Part shown: in pieces, positions 25,300 to 34,260 of the stretch
Layout: the number at the start of each line of letters is the position of its first letter
Position numbering within the stretch: position 1 is the stretch's first letter
Assembly (NCBI GenBank): GCA_016712345.1
Contig: JADJRH010000011.1
Location: 496,001 to 560,000 of the forward strand
Length of the DNA: 64,000 nucleotides
Source of the DNA: Polyangiaceae bacterium
GTDB taxonomy: Bacteria; Myxococcota_A; Polyangia; Polyangiales; Polyangiaceae
Direction: 5' to 3'
The notes under the pieces: model-generated
The model's input: the letters and a program-made list of their open reading frames with translations, nothing else
Databases searched by the model: none
Told to the model about the DNA's origin: nothing
Program-made: the position numbers and the translations under genes

Positions 25300-27042
25300 T
25301 CATCCTTTGACGAAGTGCAAATACTTGGGCTCCCAGAATTTGGAGCGCACGTAGTCCCCCGCTGTCTCCGGCGTGACCTTTGTAGAGGTAGCCACCCCAT
25401 CGGCAAACGCCTGCCGAATTACCGCGGTTGCCACAGCCGTGGATACCTCTTGAAGTTCTGAAACCGGCGGGTAGATGAGCGACGGATGTTCTCGGGCGGT
25501 GTACTCAGCGAGCGCCTCCGACGCGGCCATGACCATGCTGTCTGTAATTTCTTTGGCATCTGAAAGAATGGAGCCAAAGCCGAGACCTGGGAAAATAAAG
25601 GCGTTGTTGCCCTGTCCAATGGGATATGTAACCCCGCCGAGGCGTACCGCGTCAAACGGGCTGCCCGTTGCCACAAGCGCTTTGCCGTCGGTCCAACGAA
25701 GCACCTCTTCAGGCAACGCTTCGCAAAGCGAAGTTGGATTTGACAGCGGGAAGATAATCGGTCGGTCCACGTTTTTGGCCATGGCGCGCACAGCCGCTTC
25801 ACCAAACGCGTGAGGTTGGCCTGACAGTCCAATAAGCACTGTGGCCTTCGCCCGAACAATTGTATCAAGAAGGCCGGGGGCCTTACCGTCTGAAAGCAGG
25901 TGCGCGACTTCAGCATCGGGGTGCGCAAACCGACGCTTGTACTCTTCCATTTTGCGAGAGCCGATGAGAAGACCCTTTGAATCGAGCACAAAGATGCGGC
26001 TCCGAGCCTGTTCTTCGGTGAGCCCGTCGCGCATCATTCCTTGAAGAATGGCAGTTGAAACGCCCACACCACCCGCGCCCGCGCCGTACACAATCACCCG
26101 CTGGTCGGTCAGTTTTTGACCGAGCTGACGGCAGGCCGACCGAACGCCGGCGAGCGTGACGGCGCCCGTTCCCTGAATGTCGTCGTTAAACGACGGGTGG
26201 ACTTTTCGATACCGTTCAAGCACGGTAAACGCGGCTTCTTTTGAAAGATCTTCCCATTGAATAACCGCCCGCGGATAGCGATTTTGAACCGCCTGCACAA
26301 ACTTATCCATAAACTCTTCGTACGCCTTTCCGGTGAGGCGACGTTGGCGCACGCCCAAATAAAACGAGTCTGTCAGAAGGTCCGTTCTATCGGTCCCCAC
26401 GTCGAGAACCACAGGCATGGAGTGGAATGGGCTTACCCCACCACCCACTGTATAAAGCGACAACTTGCCAATGGGAATGGCAAGGCCGCCATACCCTTGG
26501 TCACCAATGCCCAAGATCGCCGATGAGTCGGTGGCCACAATCATCCGCACATCTTCCCATGGGAAGGTTGACATGGACTTGTCCGCCCGATCGATGTTGA
26601 GCGGGGAGAGTGAAAGGCCGCGCGGATTTTGGTAGATGTAGTTGAATTCTTGAACGGCCTGCCCAACCGTTGGTGTGTACACAATTGGCAACATCTCTTC
26701 AAGGTGGCGGGCGAGAAGGGCGTAGTAGAGAATTTCGTTTCGCTCTTGAAGGCCGCGCAGGTATTGATATTTGGCAATGGGTGAAGGCTCGCGACGAAAG
26801 CCGCCGTACACCCGTTCAAGCTGCTGCTCGATGGTGTTGACCTGGGGAGGAAGCAAACCGTCGAGGCCAAGGGACAGGCGCTCTTCAGGGGTAAACGCGG
26901 TGCCTTTGTTTGTCATTGTGAGGCGCAAAAGGGCAATGCCCTCAAGGTAAACCTCCATAAAAGGTTCACCGTTTTTGTCGCGCCGAATGTCGAAATAGCT
27001 GGAGATGCGGGGCATGAGGCGGGCGATATTACCAGGACTCAT
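25300..27042 (-). CDS. NAD-dependent malic enzyme (malolactic/MaeA type)
   Basis: About 580 residues from ATG 27042. A longer frame from 27189 would overlap the divergent gene and adds residues not typical of the family; ATG 27015 is another candidate. Family motifs are complete: FDIRRDKNGEPF, YTPTVGQAVQEF, ILGIGDQGYGGLAIPIGKLSLY, HPSFNDDIQGTGAV and the Rossmann VIVYGAGAGGVGVS, then FPLSNPTS. It oxidatively decarboxylates malate to pyruvate with NAD or NADP in the cytosol. The upstream region is shared with the divergent PilZ-like gene (about 100 bases). Confidence 0.95.
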   Translation of the reverse strand: MSPGNIARLMPRISSYFDIRRDKNGEPFMEVYLEGIALLRLTMTNKGTAFTPEERLSLGLDGLLPPQVNTIEQQLERVYGGFRREPSPIAKYQYLRGLQERNEILYYALLARHLEEMLPIVYTPTVGQAVQEFNYIYQNPRGLSLSPLNIDRADKSMSTFPWEDVRMIVATDSSAILGIGDQGYGGLAIPIGKLSLYTVGGGVSPFHSMPVVLDVGTDRTDLLTDSFYLGVRQRRLTGKAYEEFMDKFVQAVQNRYPRAVIQWEDLSKEAAFTVLERYRKVHPSFNDDIQGTGAVTLAGVRSACRQLGQKLTDQRVIVYGAGAGGVGVSTAILQGMMRDGLTEEQARSRIFVLDSKGLLIGSRKMEEYKRRFAHPDAEVAHLLSDGKAPGLLDTIVRAKATVLIGLSGQPHAFGEAAVRAMAKNVDRPIIFPLSNPTSLCEALPEEVLRWTDGKALVATGSPFDAVRLGGVTYPIGQGNNAFIFPGLGFGSILSDAKEITDSMVMAASEALAEYTAREHPSLIYPPVSELQEVSTAVATAVIRQAFADGVATSTKVTPETAGDYVRSKFWEPKYLHFVKG

Positions 27043-27141
27043 AGACCGGTGTGCGAATGTCTTGCGGAAAATCGCCGGTCCGTTGTGGGTCTCTACTGGG
27101 AGTGCAAAATGTCGCCGATCGCTGTATGATGAAGGATGAGT

Positions 27142-27885
27142 ATGGTGCGCTTTCGAATTACGTACGGTCCACCTTCGGAGCTTCTCCACACCATTGAGAA
27201 TGAAATGAAGCGGGGAGTGTTGCTCATTGGAGTGGAGCCGCCTTCGGAGCTTGAATTTCGTGCGCCCATCAGTGTTGAAATTGTAACCGCCGCCGGCACC
27301 GTCATGTTCACGACCGAAGTGGTAAGTTTGCTTCCAACCGTGGGAGTCGCCGTTTCAGTTCCACCTGAAAAAATAGACGAAATGCGCACGCTCGCTCTAA
27401 ACACGCCCGAGGGTGACGACGCTCCGGCCCTGCACGAAGTCGTTCAAGAAACAGAACCGGCCAAACCCTCAGGGCAAACGCCTCAAGCTGCTCCCACCCC
27501 ATTTGCAAAAATGACATTCGGCGAAAAAGTGCAAATGGCTTTGCACGGCACCAAAGAAGATCGGGCTGCCATTCTGCGCGATCAAAACAAGCAACTTCAC
27601 CCTTTCGTATTAAAGAGTCCGCATGTGTCGCCTGAAGAAGTGGCGGCATGGGCTGCCAATCCGCAGGCGAGCGCAGACTTTCTAAAACAAATTGCCGAGC
27701 GAAAAGAGTGGTTGCAGCGCCCCGCAATTGCCCTTGCCATCGCGCGCAATCCAAAAACGCCCGCGGACCTCGGGGTGCGCGCTCTCGACTACGTGTCCGT
27801 AGAGTTTTTAAGGCAGTTCTCAAAAGGCGTGGGTGCGCTGCCGCACATTGTGCAAGCGGCCCGAAAAAAAATCTTACCCAAATAA
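27142..27885 (+). CDS. Probable PilZ-like domain protein with C-terminal helical extension
   Basis: 247 residues from ATG 27142, six bases after GAAGG; the ATG at 27136 would leave no spacing. Residues about 1-90 are strand-rich with RGVLLIGVEPPSE and APISVEIVTAAG, resembling PilZ-type domains that bind cyclic di-GMP, although the RxxxR and D/NxSxxG residues are not clear. A Pro-rich hinge leads to a helical part, FGEKVQMALHGTKEDRAAIL to the end, that I have seen as a recurrent module in myxobacterial proteins. The role is uncertain. Confidence 0.6.
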   Translation: MVRFRITYGPPSELLHTIENEMKRGVLLIGVEPPSELEFRAPISVEIVTAAGTVMFTTEVVSLLPTVGVAVSVPPEKIDEMRTLALNTPEGDDAPALHEVVQETEPAKPSGQTPQAAPTPFAKMTFGEKVQMALHGTKEDRAAILRDQNKQLHPFVLKSPHVSPEEVAAWAANPQASADFLKQIAERKEWLQRPAIALAIARNPKTPADLGVRALDYVSVEFLRQFSKGVGALPHIVQAARKKILPK

Positions 27886-28101
27886 AAAAGTCACCGCCGG
27901 TGGGTGTGGTTGCGCACCTGGGTGAAGGCCCCGGCGTTCACCGAGGCCCTCGGTGGCTGGTGGTTTTCGTGACGAGCAGCCCCGATCACGCGTCCGAGCG
28001 AGACCCGGAGCGGAACATACTCTGTGTATTTGAGCACCGGAAGCGCAGCGAGGGCGCGTCAGCGGGGCGCGCAGTAGAAAAGCACCAGTCACCTAGAGCA
28101 A
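27886..28101. other. Intergenic gap without a gene
   Basis: 216 bases between the PilZ-like and HD genes. I see a small stem CACCGCCGGTG at about 27893 next to an A-rich run, and the word GTAGAAAAGCACCAG at about 28074, related to the hairpin region at 12490. No gene or clear promoter can be supported. Confidence 0.5.
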
Positions 28102-28590
28102 ATGTACACATCTCTCCTTGAACTCTTGTCCGCGCTTGACGGCGTTTCGCAGGACAGGCGCTATCACCCCGAAGGGGACGCGCTCTACCACAGCCTTCAG
28201 GTGTTTCAACTCGCCCAACGTGAAACCGGTGATCGCGTTCTCTGGGCCGCCGCCCTCTTGCACGATGTTGGAAAAGCGGTATCGTCGTCCGACCACGATG
28301 AAGTGGGCGCCGATTTGCTCGACGGCCTCGTGTGCCCGCGCGTGGTTTGGCTGGTGAGACACCACCTCGATCTGCTTCGAAATCCGGGCGCCACAAAACG
28401 GAAACTCAGAAACACCAAGGCCCTTGTTGACTTGGGCAAACTTCGGCGTTGGGACGTAGGCGGGCGCAGCCCCACCGCGTGGGTACACACGCCGAGCGAC
28501 GCGCTTTCCATTCTACTCAACGGCGATCTGACAAACCTCTCACCCAGCGGCGATGCCGCTTATTTTCACGATGAACAGGAGGTACAATGA
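28102..28590 (+). CDS. HD-domain metal-dependent phosphohydrolase
   Basis: 162 residues. The HD pattern is visible: YHPEGDALYHSLQVF, then AALLHDVGKA with the His-Asp pair, then VRHHLDLL. The size and layout fit the small HD/tRNA-nucleotidyltransferase-associated type of hydrolase that acts on nucleotides or RNA ends. It is followed by a sigma-region-4 protein, whose ATG at 28571 lies 20 bases before this stop, and then by a nucleotidyltransferase, so the three likely act together. Confidence 0.85.
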   Translation: MYTSLLELLSALDGVSQDRRYHPEGDALYHSLQVFQLAQRETGDRVLWAAALLHDVGKAVSSSDHDEVGADLLDGLVCPRVVWLVRHHLDLLRNPGATKRKLRNTKALVDLGKLRRWDVGGRSPTAWVHTPSDALSILLNGDLTNLSPSGDAAYFHDEQEVQ

Positions 28591-28978
28591 TCCTTCGCCA
28601 ACCCGGCGAACACGGCTGATTTATACCCATACAATCGACCGTTTCTCCAACGAGGATCGGCTGGAGCCGCCGTCCTCGGAAGAAACGGTATTGATAAACG
28701 CGTTGCGTGAGGCACTGGAAACAGGGCTTTTGCCGCGTCAACGCGAGATCGTGAAGGCCCACTTTTTTGAAGGGCTTTCTCAAAGCGAGATCGCCCGCAA
28801 CCTTGGAGTGTCGCAACAGGTCGTTCAAAAAGCGATCTTCGGCGATGTTCGAAAAGGCAAACGGGTGGGCGGCGCTCTCCTGCGGCTCCGACATTTGTTG
28901 AAAAACCACAAAGATCTACCCACGGCGCATGAGCCCGACGGCGTGTACACAAACGCGCTTTCTACCCATGGGAATTGA
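28571..28978 (+). CDS. Sigma-70 region 4-type helix-turn-helix protein
   Basis: 135 residues from ATG 28571. The core LPRQREIVKAHFFEGLSQSEIARNLGVSQQVVQKAIFGDVRKGKR is a sigma-70 region 4 helix-turn-helix of the kind found in small DNA-binding regulators; region 2 of a full sigma factor is absent. The first 35 residues are charged and unassigned. An AGGAGG at 28577-28582 lies inside this frame, but the ATG it serves (28587) opens only 10 codons in another frame, so the start is less certain than usual. It overlaps both neighbours. Confidence 0.7.
   Translation: MNRRYNDPSPTRRTRLIYTHTIDRFSNEDRLEPPSSEETVLINALREALETGLLPRQREIVKAHFFEGLSQSEIARNLGVSQQVVQKAIFGDVRKGKRVGGALLRLRHLLKNHKDLPTAHEPDGVYTNALSTHGN
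28577..28582 (+). promoter_or_regulatory. Strong Shine-Dalgarno-like AGGAGG in an odd position
   Basis: AGGAGG is followed after four bases by ATG at 28587, which overlaps the TGA of the HD gene (ATGA). That ATG opens only a 10-codon frame ending at 28619, out of frame with the sigma-region-4 gene. It may be a leader peptide, chance, or a sign of a frameshift in the gene start. Confidence 0.45.
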
Positions 28979-29786
28979 ACGTTTCGGCGGTTTGCGCGCC
29001 CGCATTGCAGCCGAAGCCGCGCGGCTCATGTACGAAGAGGGGGTAAAACAATACTTCACCGCAAAACGCCTTGCGGCCAATCGTTTGCTCGGAAAAGTAG
29101 CCGGCAAGCGCATGAGGTATCGACCCCAGGATCTACCCTCCAATGGGGAGATTCGCGACGCGCTGCTTTTGTTGGCCGACCTCGCCGAGGGCGAGAAACG
29201 CCACCGAAAGTTGTTTGCCATGCGAGCGGTGGCGCTTGAAGTGATGGAAGAAATTCTACCCTTTGAGCCACGCCTCATTGGTTCGGTGAGCACGGGTCAT
29301 GTTCGGCGCGGCAGTGACATTGATATTCAGGTTTTTACAAACGACGAAGACGCGCTTGAACGACACCTGACTCTGGCAAACCATCTTTTTGAACGCGAAA
29401 GGGTGAGCATTCTCAAGTTTGGTCAAGTGCGCGAGTACCTCCATTTGCACCTTGTCGACGCGGCGTTCCCCGTGGAGCTTACCGTGTATGAACGCAATGA
29501 GCTGCGCTTTCGTCCAAAAAGCTCCACCGATGGAAAGCCGATTGTTCGGGTGTCGGCCGCCGCTTTGCGCGCCATTCTCATTCGCGATCATCAAAGCGAG
29601 TTTGACACCTACCTTACCACTGGAACCATTGTCGGACTCGAAGAAGCCCAGTCTGAACAGGAAGATGAAAACCGTCCCGGACCATGGGATGGTTTGCTCG
29701 CCCAAGAACCTGACAACCTTCCCATGTTCACCGAGGAGCCCGACGACGACTACGATCCGCTTCCCGGGTTTGAGCAGTACAGCTGA
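28968..29786 (+). CDS. Nucleotidyltransferase-fold protein
   Basis: 272 residues from ATG 28968, which overlaps the preceding stop by 11 bases. The pol-beta-type nucleotidyltransferase signature GSVSTGHVRRGSDIDIQVF (GS plus DxD) is clear in the middle of the chain, with a second acidic strand FPVELTVYE later. The N-terminal 100 residues are helical and charged; the tail is acidic (PDDDYDPLPGFEQYS). Such proteins add nucleotides to RNA, proteins or small molecules. With the HD hydrolase two genes upstream it resembles add/remove pairs, but no target is visible. Confidence 0.8.
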   Translation: MGIERFGGLRARIAAEAARLMYEEGVKQYFTAKRLAANRLLGKVAGKRMRYRPQDLPSNGEIRDALLLLADLAEGEKRHRKLFAMRAVALEVMEEILPFEPRLIGSVSTGHVRRGSDIDIQVFTNDEDALERHLTLANHLFERERVSILKFGQVREYLHLHLVDAAFPVELTVYERNELRFRPKSSTDGKPIVRVSAAALRAILIRDHQSEFDTYLTTGTIVGLEEAQSEQEDENRPGPWDGLLAQEPDNLPMFTEEPDDDYDPLPGFEQYS

Positions 29787-30426
29787 GCGTGACTTCACCT
29801 GTAGCGATGGTCTCACACGTGTGCGGCCTGATTTACAAGGCGTCCTCACTCTTGCCCGCCGCCCTTTAGCCAAACGCTTCTGCAGGGCCCGGATCCAAGT
29901 CTTGTCGTGACGTTCGCTCCTGACCATTGCATGTCTCGCATTGCGGCTTCCCACCCAATGCGCCCGCGGACGGGGCCCCAAATGCTCGCTCCTGACCTGT
30001 GCACATCTCGCGGTTTCGGTTTCTCCCAAGCGCCCGCGGCGGGGCCCCCTAACCCCCACCGCAGTGGCGCGTGGGGCCCAAACCGCACCGCTCGAACGCG
30101 CACAGGTCACTCGCTCCTTTGCCCCAACACCGCAGGGCGCATGGGCCCCCGCCGCAACACTCGATCACGCAATGGTCACTCGCTTCGTTTGCAAGAAGAA
30201 CTGAGACGCCCTTGCCCTTCGCCCTTTAGCCAAACGCTTCTGCAAGGCCCGGATCCAAGTCTTGTCATGACGTCTCAGACACCCTTGCCCGTCGCCAAGC
30301 GGAAAAGCGAAAAGCGCGGCGCAACGGGCTTCTCCGTAACGTGTTCTGTGGCTTTCCGGGAGAGTTTTTTCCGAAACCGGCGAGACCTTGCACGGACGGT
30401 ATAGGCTTTGCGTATGATGCCACCCT
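29787..30426. repeat. 640-bp non-coding gap: mosaic of direct and inverted repeats
   Basis: A 63-bp direct repeat occurs at 29851-29913 and 30211-30273 (starting CTTGCCC and containing GCCCTTTAGCCAAACGCTTC), with five or fewer differences. Between the copies, two 72-bp units starting TCGCTCCTGACC (29914 and 29986) are mirrored by two 69-bp units in inverse orientation that carry GGTCACTCGCT (30105 and 30174), so 29914-30195 is a large imperfect palindrome. From 30285 to about 30400 the sequence matches, in inverse orientation, the decayed repeat at 18936-19090. No gene is seen. Confidence 0.8.
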
Positions 30427-32826
30427 ATGTCCGGCCGGGTCCAATGGAGCGCGCTTTTGACTCGCCTGGTTCGCGCAATTGAAAAACGTCCAGCGAGTGT
30501 ACTCTTTGTATTTGCGCTCGCGTGGGCCGCACTCGCTTACGTTGCATCGGGTTTAACCCTGCGCGGCGACTTCTTAGAGCTGTTGCCGCCTGAAAGCCCT
30601 GAAGTGCGCGACCTGCGATTTGTGGAGTCCAAGGCGGGCAGTGATTCATTCCTTGTGGTTCAGGTGACAGGGGGACAAACGGGGGATCGTCGGGCCTTTG
30701 CGGCTGAGTTGGCGGCCGGTTTGGAGGGCGAAAAAGACCTGATTCGATATGTTGATTACAAAGTCGATACGGCCTTTTTTGAACGGCGGGCTCTGTGGTT
30801 TATGCCGGCTGAAAAGCTTACCGAGTTGAGTCACGATCTGACAGCGCGCATCGATTACGAAAAAGCCAAAAATAGCCCTTTTGACCTAGGCCTTACCGCA
30901 CCTGAAAAAGAGCCAATCAACTTTCCGGCCATTGAGAAAAAGTACACAAAAGAGTCAACCCTCAAAGAGTACATTGAGTCGAAAGACGGAAGTGAACTTT
31001 ACCTCTACGTGAAGGCCACTCAACTCGCGAGCGACCTCGATTTTGACAGACGCCTCATTGCCGCGGCCGAAGCGCACGCCCGCACGACGCGAGAGCATTT
31101 TCCAAATGTACACACCGCTTTCACCGGGCCGTATGTGATCCTGCTCGAAGAAAATGCCGTGATGGGTGCCGACATTGTTCGCGCCGGCATTATCGCTTTG
31201 GTGCTGTCGCTCGCCATTCTACTCGCGGCGAGCCGACGGGTAGGCGTGCTCCCTATTGTGGCCATTCCCGTTGGGTTTGGAATTGCGGCGGCGTTCGCTT
31301 TTGCCAGACTCATTGTTGGACACCTCAACCCGGTCACAGGGTTTTTGGGCGCCATCCTCATTGGAATTGGAGTCGAGCACGGCGTTCATCTGACAATGCG
31401 CTACCGCGAAGAGCGGCGCGTGGCGGGTGCGCTTGCCGCCATGGAGCGAACGGTGCTCGGCACTTTTTCAGGTGCGCTTACATCCGCGGCGACCAATGCG
31501 GCGGCGTTTTTCGTCCTGGTGTTTGCGGATCTTCCCGCGTTTCGACAGTTTGGTCAGATCGCCGCGTTTGGGGTGATCGCAACGTTTGCGGCAACGTACA
31601 TTGCGGGCCCCGCGCTTCTGTTCTTAGGTGAAAAAATTCAGGTTCAAAAAAAACAAACCCGGCAAAAAGGGGCCGGCGAGCGTTCAGAAGAACAAAACGT
31701 TGCTCCGTTTCAGCCACCTCGTTGGGCAATCGGCCTCATTTTTTTGCTGTCGATTGTCGCGGTTGTGTACTCCATCGGCGTTTTTCCAAAGGTAGGTTTT
31801 GCAACCGACCTCAAAGCGTTAAAGGGTGATTCTCCCGCCACGGCGCTCGAAGATCATATTCACGATCAGCAGGGAGTGGTTTGGCGGCCCGCTGTCCTCT
31901 TCGTTTCGTCGCTCGAAAACGCCCGAGCCGCTGGGGAGATTGTTCAAACCTATAAGAAAGAAGTGGGCGACCGTTCCGAGCTGGCAGAAGTGGTAACCAT
32001 TGCCGACCTTCTGCCGAGCGACGTTGCCGCGAAACAACCGATATTGGCCGAGATCGAGCGAAGTATGGTGGAGTTGCCGGCGCGCGCCCAAACGGCTGCG
32101 TCCCAAAAGTTGGCCGACATGGCGCGCGCCTCCCCTTGGATCGTGGAGGATCTACCCATTGCGGTTCGAAGGCGGTTTACACCCACGTCGGGCGAAGGTA
32201 CATTTGTACTGATCTTCCCAAAGCACAAAGGGTATGACAGCGCCGAGCTGGCGCGGTGGGCGGCTGAACTTGACGAGGTAAAAAGAAGGATTGAAAGCCG
32301 CGGGATCGATCTGCACATCATGGATGGCAATCGAGTGGCCGCTAGGATCATGGCGCTTATTCAGGGGGATGGGCCGCGCATTCTTCTGCTCGCAAGTGTG
32401 ATGGTGTTTGCGATGATCGCCCTTTCACTGCGCAGTGTAAAAAAGACACTCGTGGTTGTGTTACCGCTTTTTGCCGGGTTGACCTGCCTCGTTGGAGCCA
32501 TGTTTCTTTGGGGTGTTTCACTCAACTTTCTCAATGTGGTGGTGCTGCCGAGTCTTCTGACAATCGCGGTGGACAACTCGGTTCATATCTACCATCGCTA
32601 CGAGGAAGAAGGGACAGGCCGGCTTGGACGGGTCATGCAAACCGCGGGAGCGTCGGCGGCGGTGGCCACGTGTTCCAACGCCACCGGTTACGCAGCGCTC
32701 CTTGTGGCGCGGCACGCCGGGCTGCGTTCGGTGGGGGTGCTCAGTCTGCTTGGTGTTTTGTGCGCGTTTTGGGGGACAACGGTGCTTTTTCCGGCGCTGC
32801 TTTTTGGTGCGGAGCACCGGCGGTGA
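30427..32826 (+). CDS. MMPL/RND-superfamily transporter (HpnN-like)
   Basis: 799 residues with the RND layout: a first helix at about 23-43, a periplasmic loop to about 250, five helices to about 400 (GLGVEHGVHLTMRY-like SSD region, here GIGVEHGVHLTMRYRE), a second TM and loop, and a final helix group with AVDNSVHIYHRYEEE. The acidic residues in the helix groups are those that usually carry the proton relay. Family members move lipids, hopanoids or sterols across the cell envelope. It begins after the repeat mosaic and ends just before the convergent P450 gene. The substrate cannot be told. Confidence 0.9.
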   Translation: MSGRVQWSALLTRLVRAIEKRPASVLFVFALAWAALAYVASGLTLRGDFLELLPPESPEVRDLRFVESKAGSDSFLVVQVTGGQTGDRRAFAAELAAGLEGEKDLIRYVDYKVDTAFFERRALWFMPAEKLTELSHDLTARIDYEKAKNSPFDLGLTAPEKEPINFPAIEKKYTKESTLKEYIESKDGSELYLYVKATQLASDLDFDRRLIAAAEAHARTTREHFPNVHTAFTGPYVILLEENAVMGADIVRAGIIALVLSLAILLAASRRVGVLPIVAIPVGFGIAAAFAFARLIVGHLNPVTGFLGAILIGIGVEHGVHLTMRYREERRVAGALAAMERTVLGTFSGALTSAATNAAAFFVLVFADLPAFRQFGQIAAFGVIATFAATYIAGPALLFLGEKIQVQKKQTRQKGAGERSEEQNVAPFQPPRWAIGLIFLLSIVAVVYSIGVFPKVGFATDLKALKGDSPATALEDHIHDQQGVVWRPAVLFVSSLENARAAGEIVQTYKKEVGDRSELAEVVTIADLLPSDVAAKQPILAEIERSMVELPARAQTAASQKLADMARASPWIVEDLPIAVRRRFTPTSGEGTFVLIFPKHKGYDSAELARWAAELDEVKRRIESRGIDLHIMDGNRVAARIMALIQGDGPRILLLASVMVFAMIALSLRSVKKTLVVVLPLFAGLTCLVGAMFLWGVSLNFLNVVVLPSLLTIAVDNSVHIYHRYEEEGTGRLGRVMQTAGASAAVATCSNATGYAALLVARHAGLRSVGVLSLLGVLCAFWGTTVLFPALLFGAEHRR

Positions 32827-32829
32827 AAC

Positions 32830-34260
32830 CTACCTGTCGTAAAGGATGATCGGCATGTCATTGGACGGGGCCAGAGCCACGCCGTGTCGCACGGTTTGAA
32901 TGGGTAGGTTAGGCGCGGCGCCCACCTGAAGGCGTTTTAGAATGGCGGCCAACACGATGCGCATTTCAAAGAGGGCAAACGCCATCCCAATGCAGCGCCG
33001 CACTCCGCCGCCGAAAGGGAAAAAGAGGTAAGGTGCCGGTTTGGATCCCAGAAACCGCTCGGGGGTAAATACCGTGGGATTGGGCCAAATGTCCGGGTCG
33101 CGGTGCACAAGGTACACATTGGGGGCTGCCCGCACCCCTTTGGGAAGGTCAACTCCACCGAGCCGCATGTCCTCTTGGAGTCGGCGGCCGACAATGGGTA
33201 ACACGGGGGTCAGACGAAGCGACTCTTTGACAATGGCATCTACCCAAGGGAGGTTTGCCTGAGGCAATTGATCCGTTGTGTACGCATCCAGTTCTTGTTG
33301 GGCCCGTTTTACAACCTCGGGTGATTGGGTCAGATGGTAAAATGTCCAGCTCAACCCGGTGGCAACCGTGTCGTGCCCCGCGACAAGGAGGGTCATTAAC
33401 TCATCTCGCAGTTCACCCTCGGACAAGGGTTGATTGTCTTCATCGCGGGCGAGAACAAGGAGCGAGAGTATGTCGCCGCGAACGGGTGGAGTTGACTCAC
33501 CGGGTGTTTCTTTGTGGGCGCCGAGATCGCGAACGCGCGAACGGATGAGCGCAAAAATGGCTTCATCAATGCGCGCGAGCTGATCTTGAATGCGTGCCCA
33601 GGAGGTGAGCGGCCCAAGTCGAACGTGGGCCGCTGGGAGTAGAAAAATGGGGTCGGCCGAGGCGCGCGCTATCAGATCTGACAGCTCATCGCGGACTTGT
33701 AAAATGGCGTCCCCTTCTCGCGCGCCGAACACTGTTTGAAGAATTACATCGAGCGCGATTCGTCGCATTTCGGGCATGATCGGAAGCACCTTCCCACGGG
33801 GCCAAGTGCTCATGACACGCTCCGTGACCTGGAGCATGGCGGCGCCGTAGGCGTGCATCCGCTCGCCGTGAAACGGTGGCAACAAAAGGCGGCGGTGCCG
33901 GAGATGGGAAGGTCCGTCCAACAGAAGCAGCGAGCCGCTTCCGAGCACCGGCTTTAAGATGGCGTTGGCTTCGCCCGCAAAAAGAAGGTCGGGCGGCCCT
34001 GTAAAGATCTCTTTTATCGCTTCAGGATCCGAAAAGTGGATGAGGGGCGGAAAGCCCACGAGGCGTTGTGTAAAAACCTTCCCATACTGGGCGCGAGCAG
34101 CTTCCATGAAAGGGATGGGTTGAAACGCCCACCGAAGGGTTTGAACCCACGCGGGTAGAACGGGGCCCGGAGGCAACTTGTGGCCGTTGTACTTGCGAAG
34201 ATCTGCCGCGGTTTGTGCGAAATCGCGAAACCGCTGGGGGAGGAAAGGCGCGACTCTCAC
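32830..34260 (-). CDS. Cytochrome P450
   Basis: 476 residues from GTG 34260. The class motifs are complete: the I-helix AGHDTVATGLSW, the K-helix ESLRLTP (ExxR), and the heme loop FGGGVRRCIGMAFA with the axial Cys. It is soluble-looking and should monooxygenate a substrate with electrons from a partner ferredoxin or reductase not present here. Its start overlaps the stop of the methyltransferase-like gene (GTGA), so the two are translated together. The long C-terminal half resembles the CYP110/fatty-acid-like group, but I would not name a substrate. Confidence 0.95.
   Translation of the reverse strand: MRVAPFLPQRFRDFAQTAADLRKYNGHKLPPGPVLPAWVQTLRWAFQPIPFMEAARAQYGKVFTQRLVGFPPLIHFSDPEAIKEIFTGPPDLLFAGEANAILKPVLGSGSLLLLDGPSHLRHRRLLLPPFHGERMHAYGAAMLQVTERVMSTWPRGKVLPIMPEMRRIALDVILQTVFGAREGDAILQVRDELSDLIARASADPIFLLPAAHVRLGPLTSWARIQDQLARIDEAIFALIRSRVRDLGAHKETPGESTPPVRGDILSLLVLARDEDNQPLSEGELRDELMTLLVAGHDTVATGLSWTFYHLTQSPEVVKRAQQELDAYTTDQLPQANLPWVDAIVKESLRLTPVLPIVGRRLQEDMRLGGVDLPKGVRAAPNVYLVHRDPDIWPNPTVFTPERFLGSKPAPYLFFPFGGGVRRCIGMAFALFEMRIVLAAILKRLQVGAAPNLPIQTVRHGVALAPSNDMPIILYDR

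Noticed and set aside
28587..28619. 10-codon frame after AGGAGG as a peptide gene
   Set aside because: Too short and without any conserved feature; reported only as an oddity of the start region.
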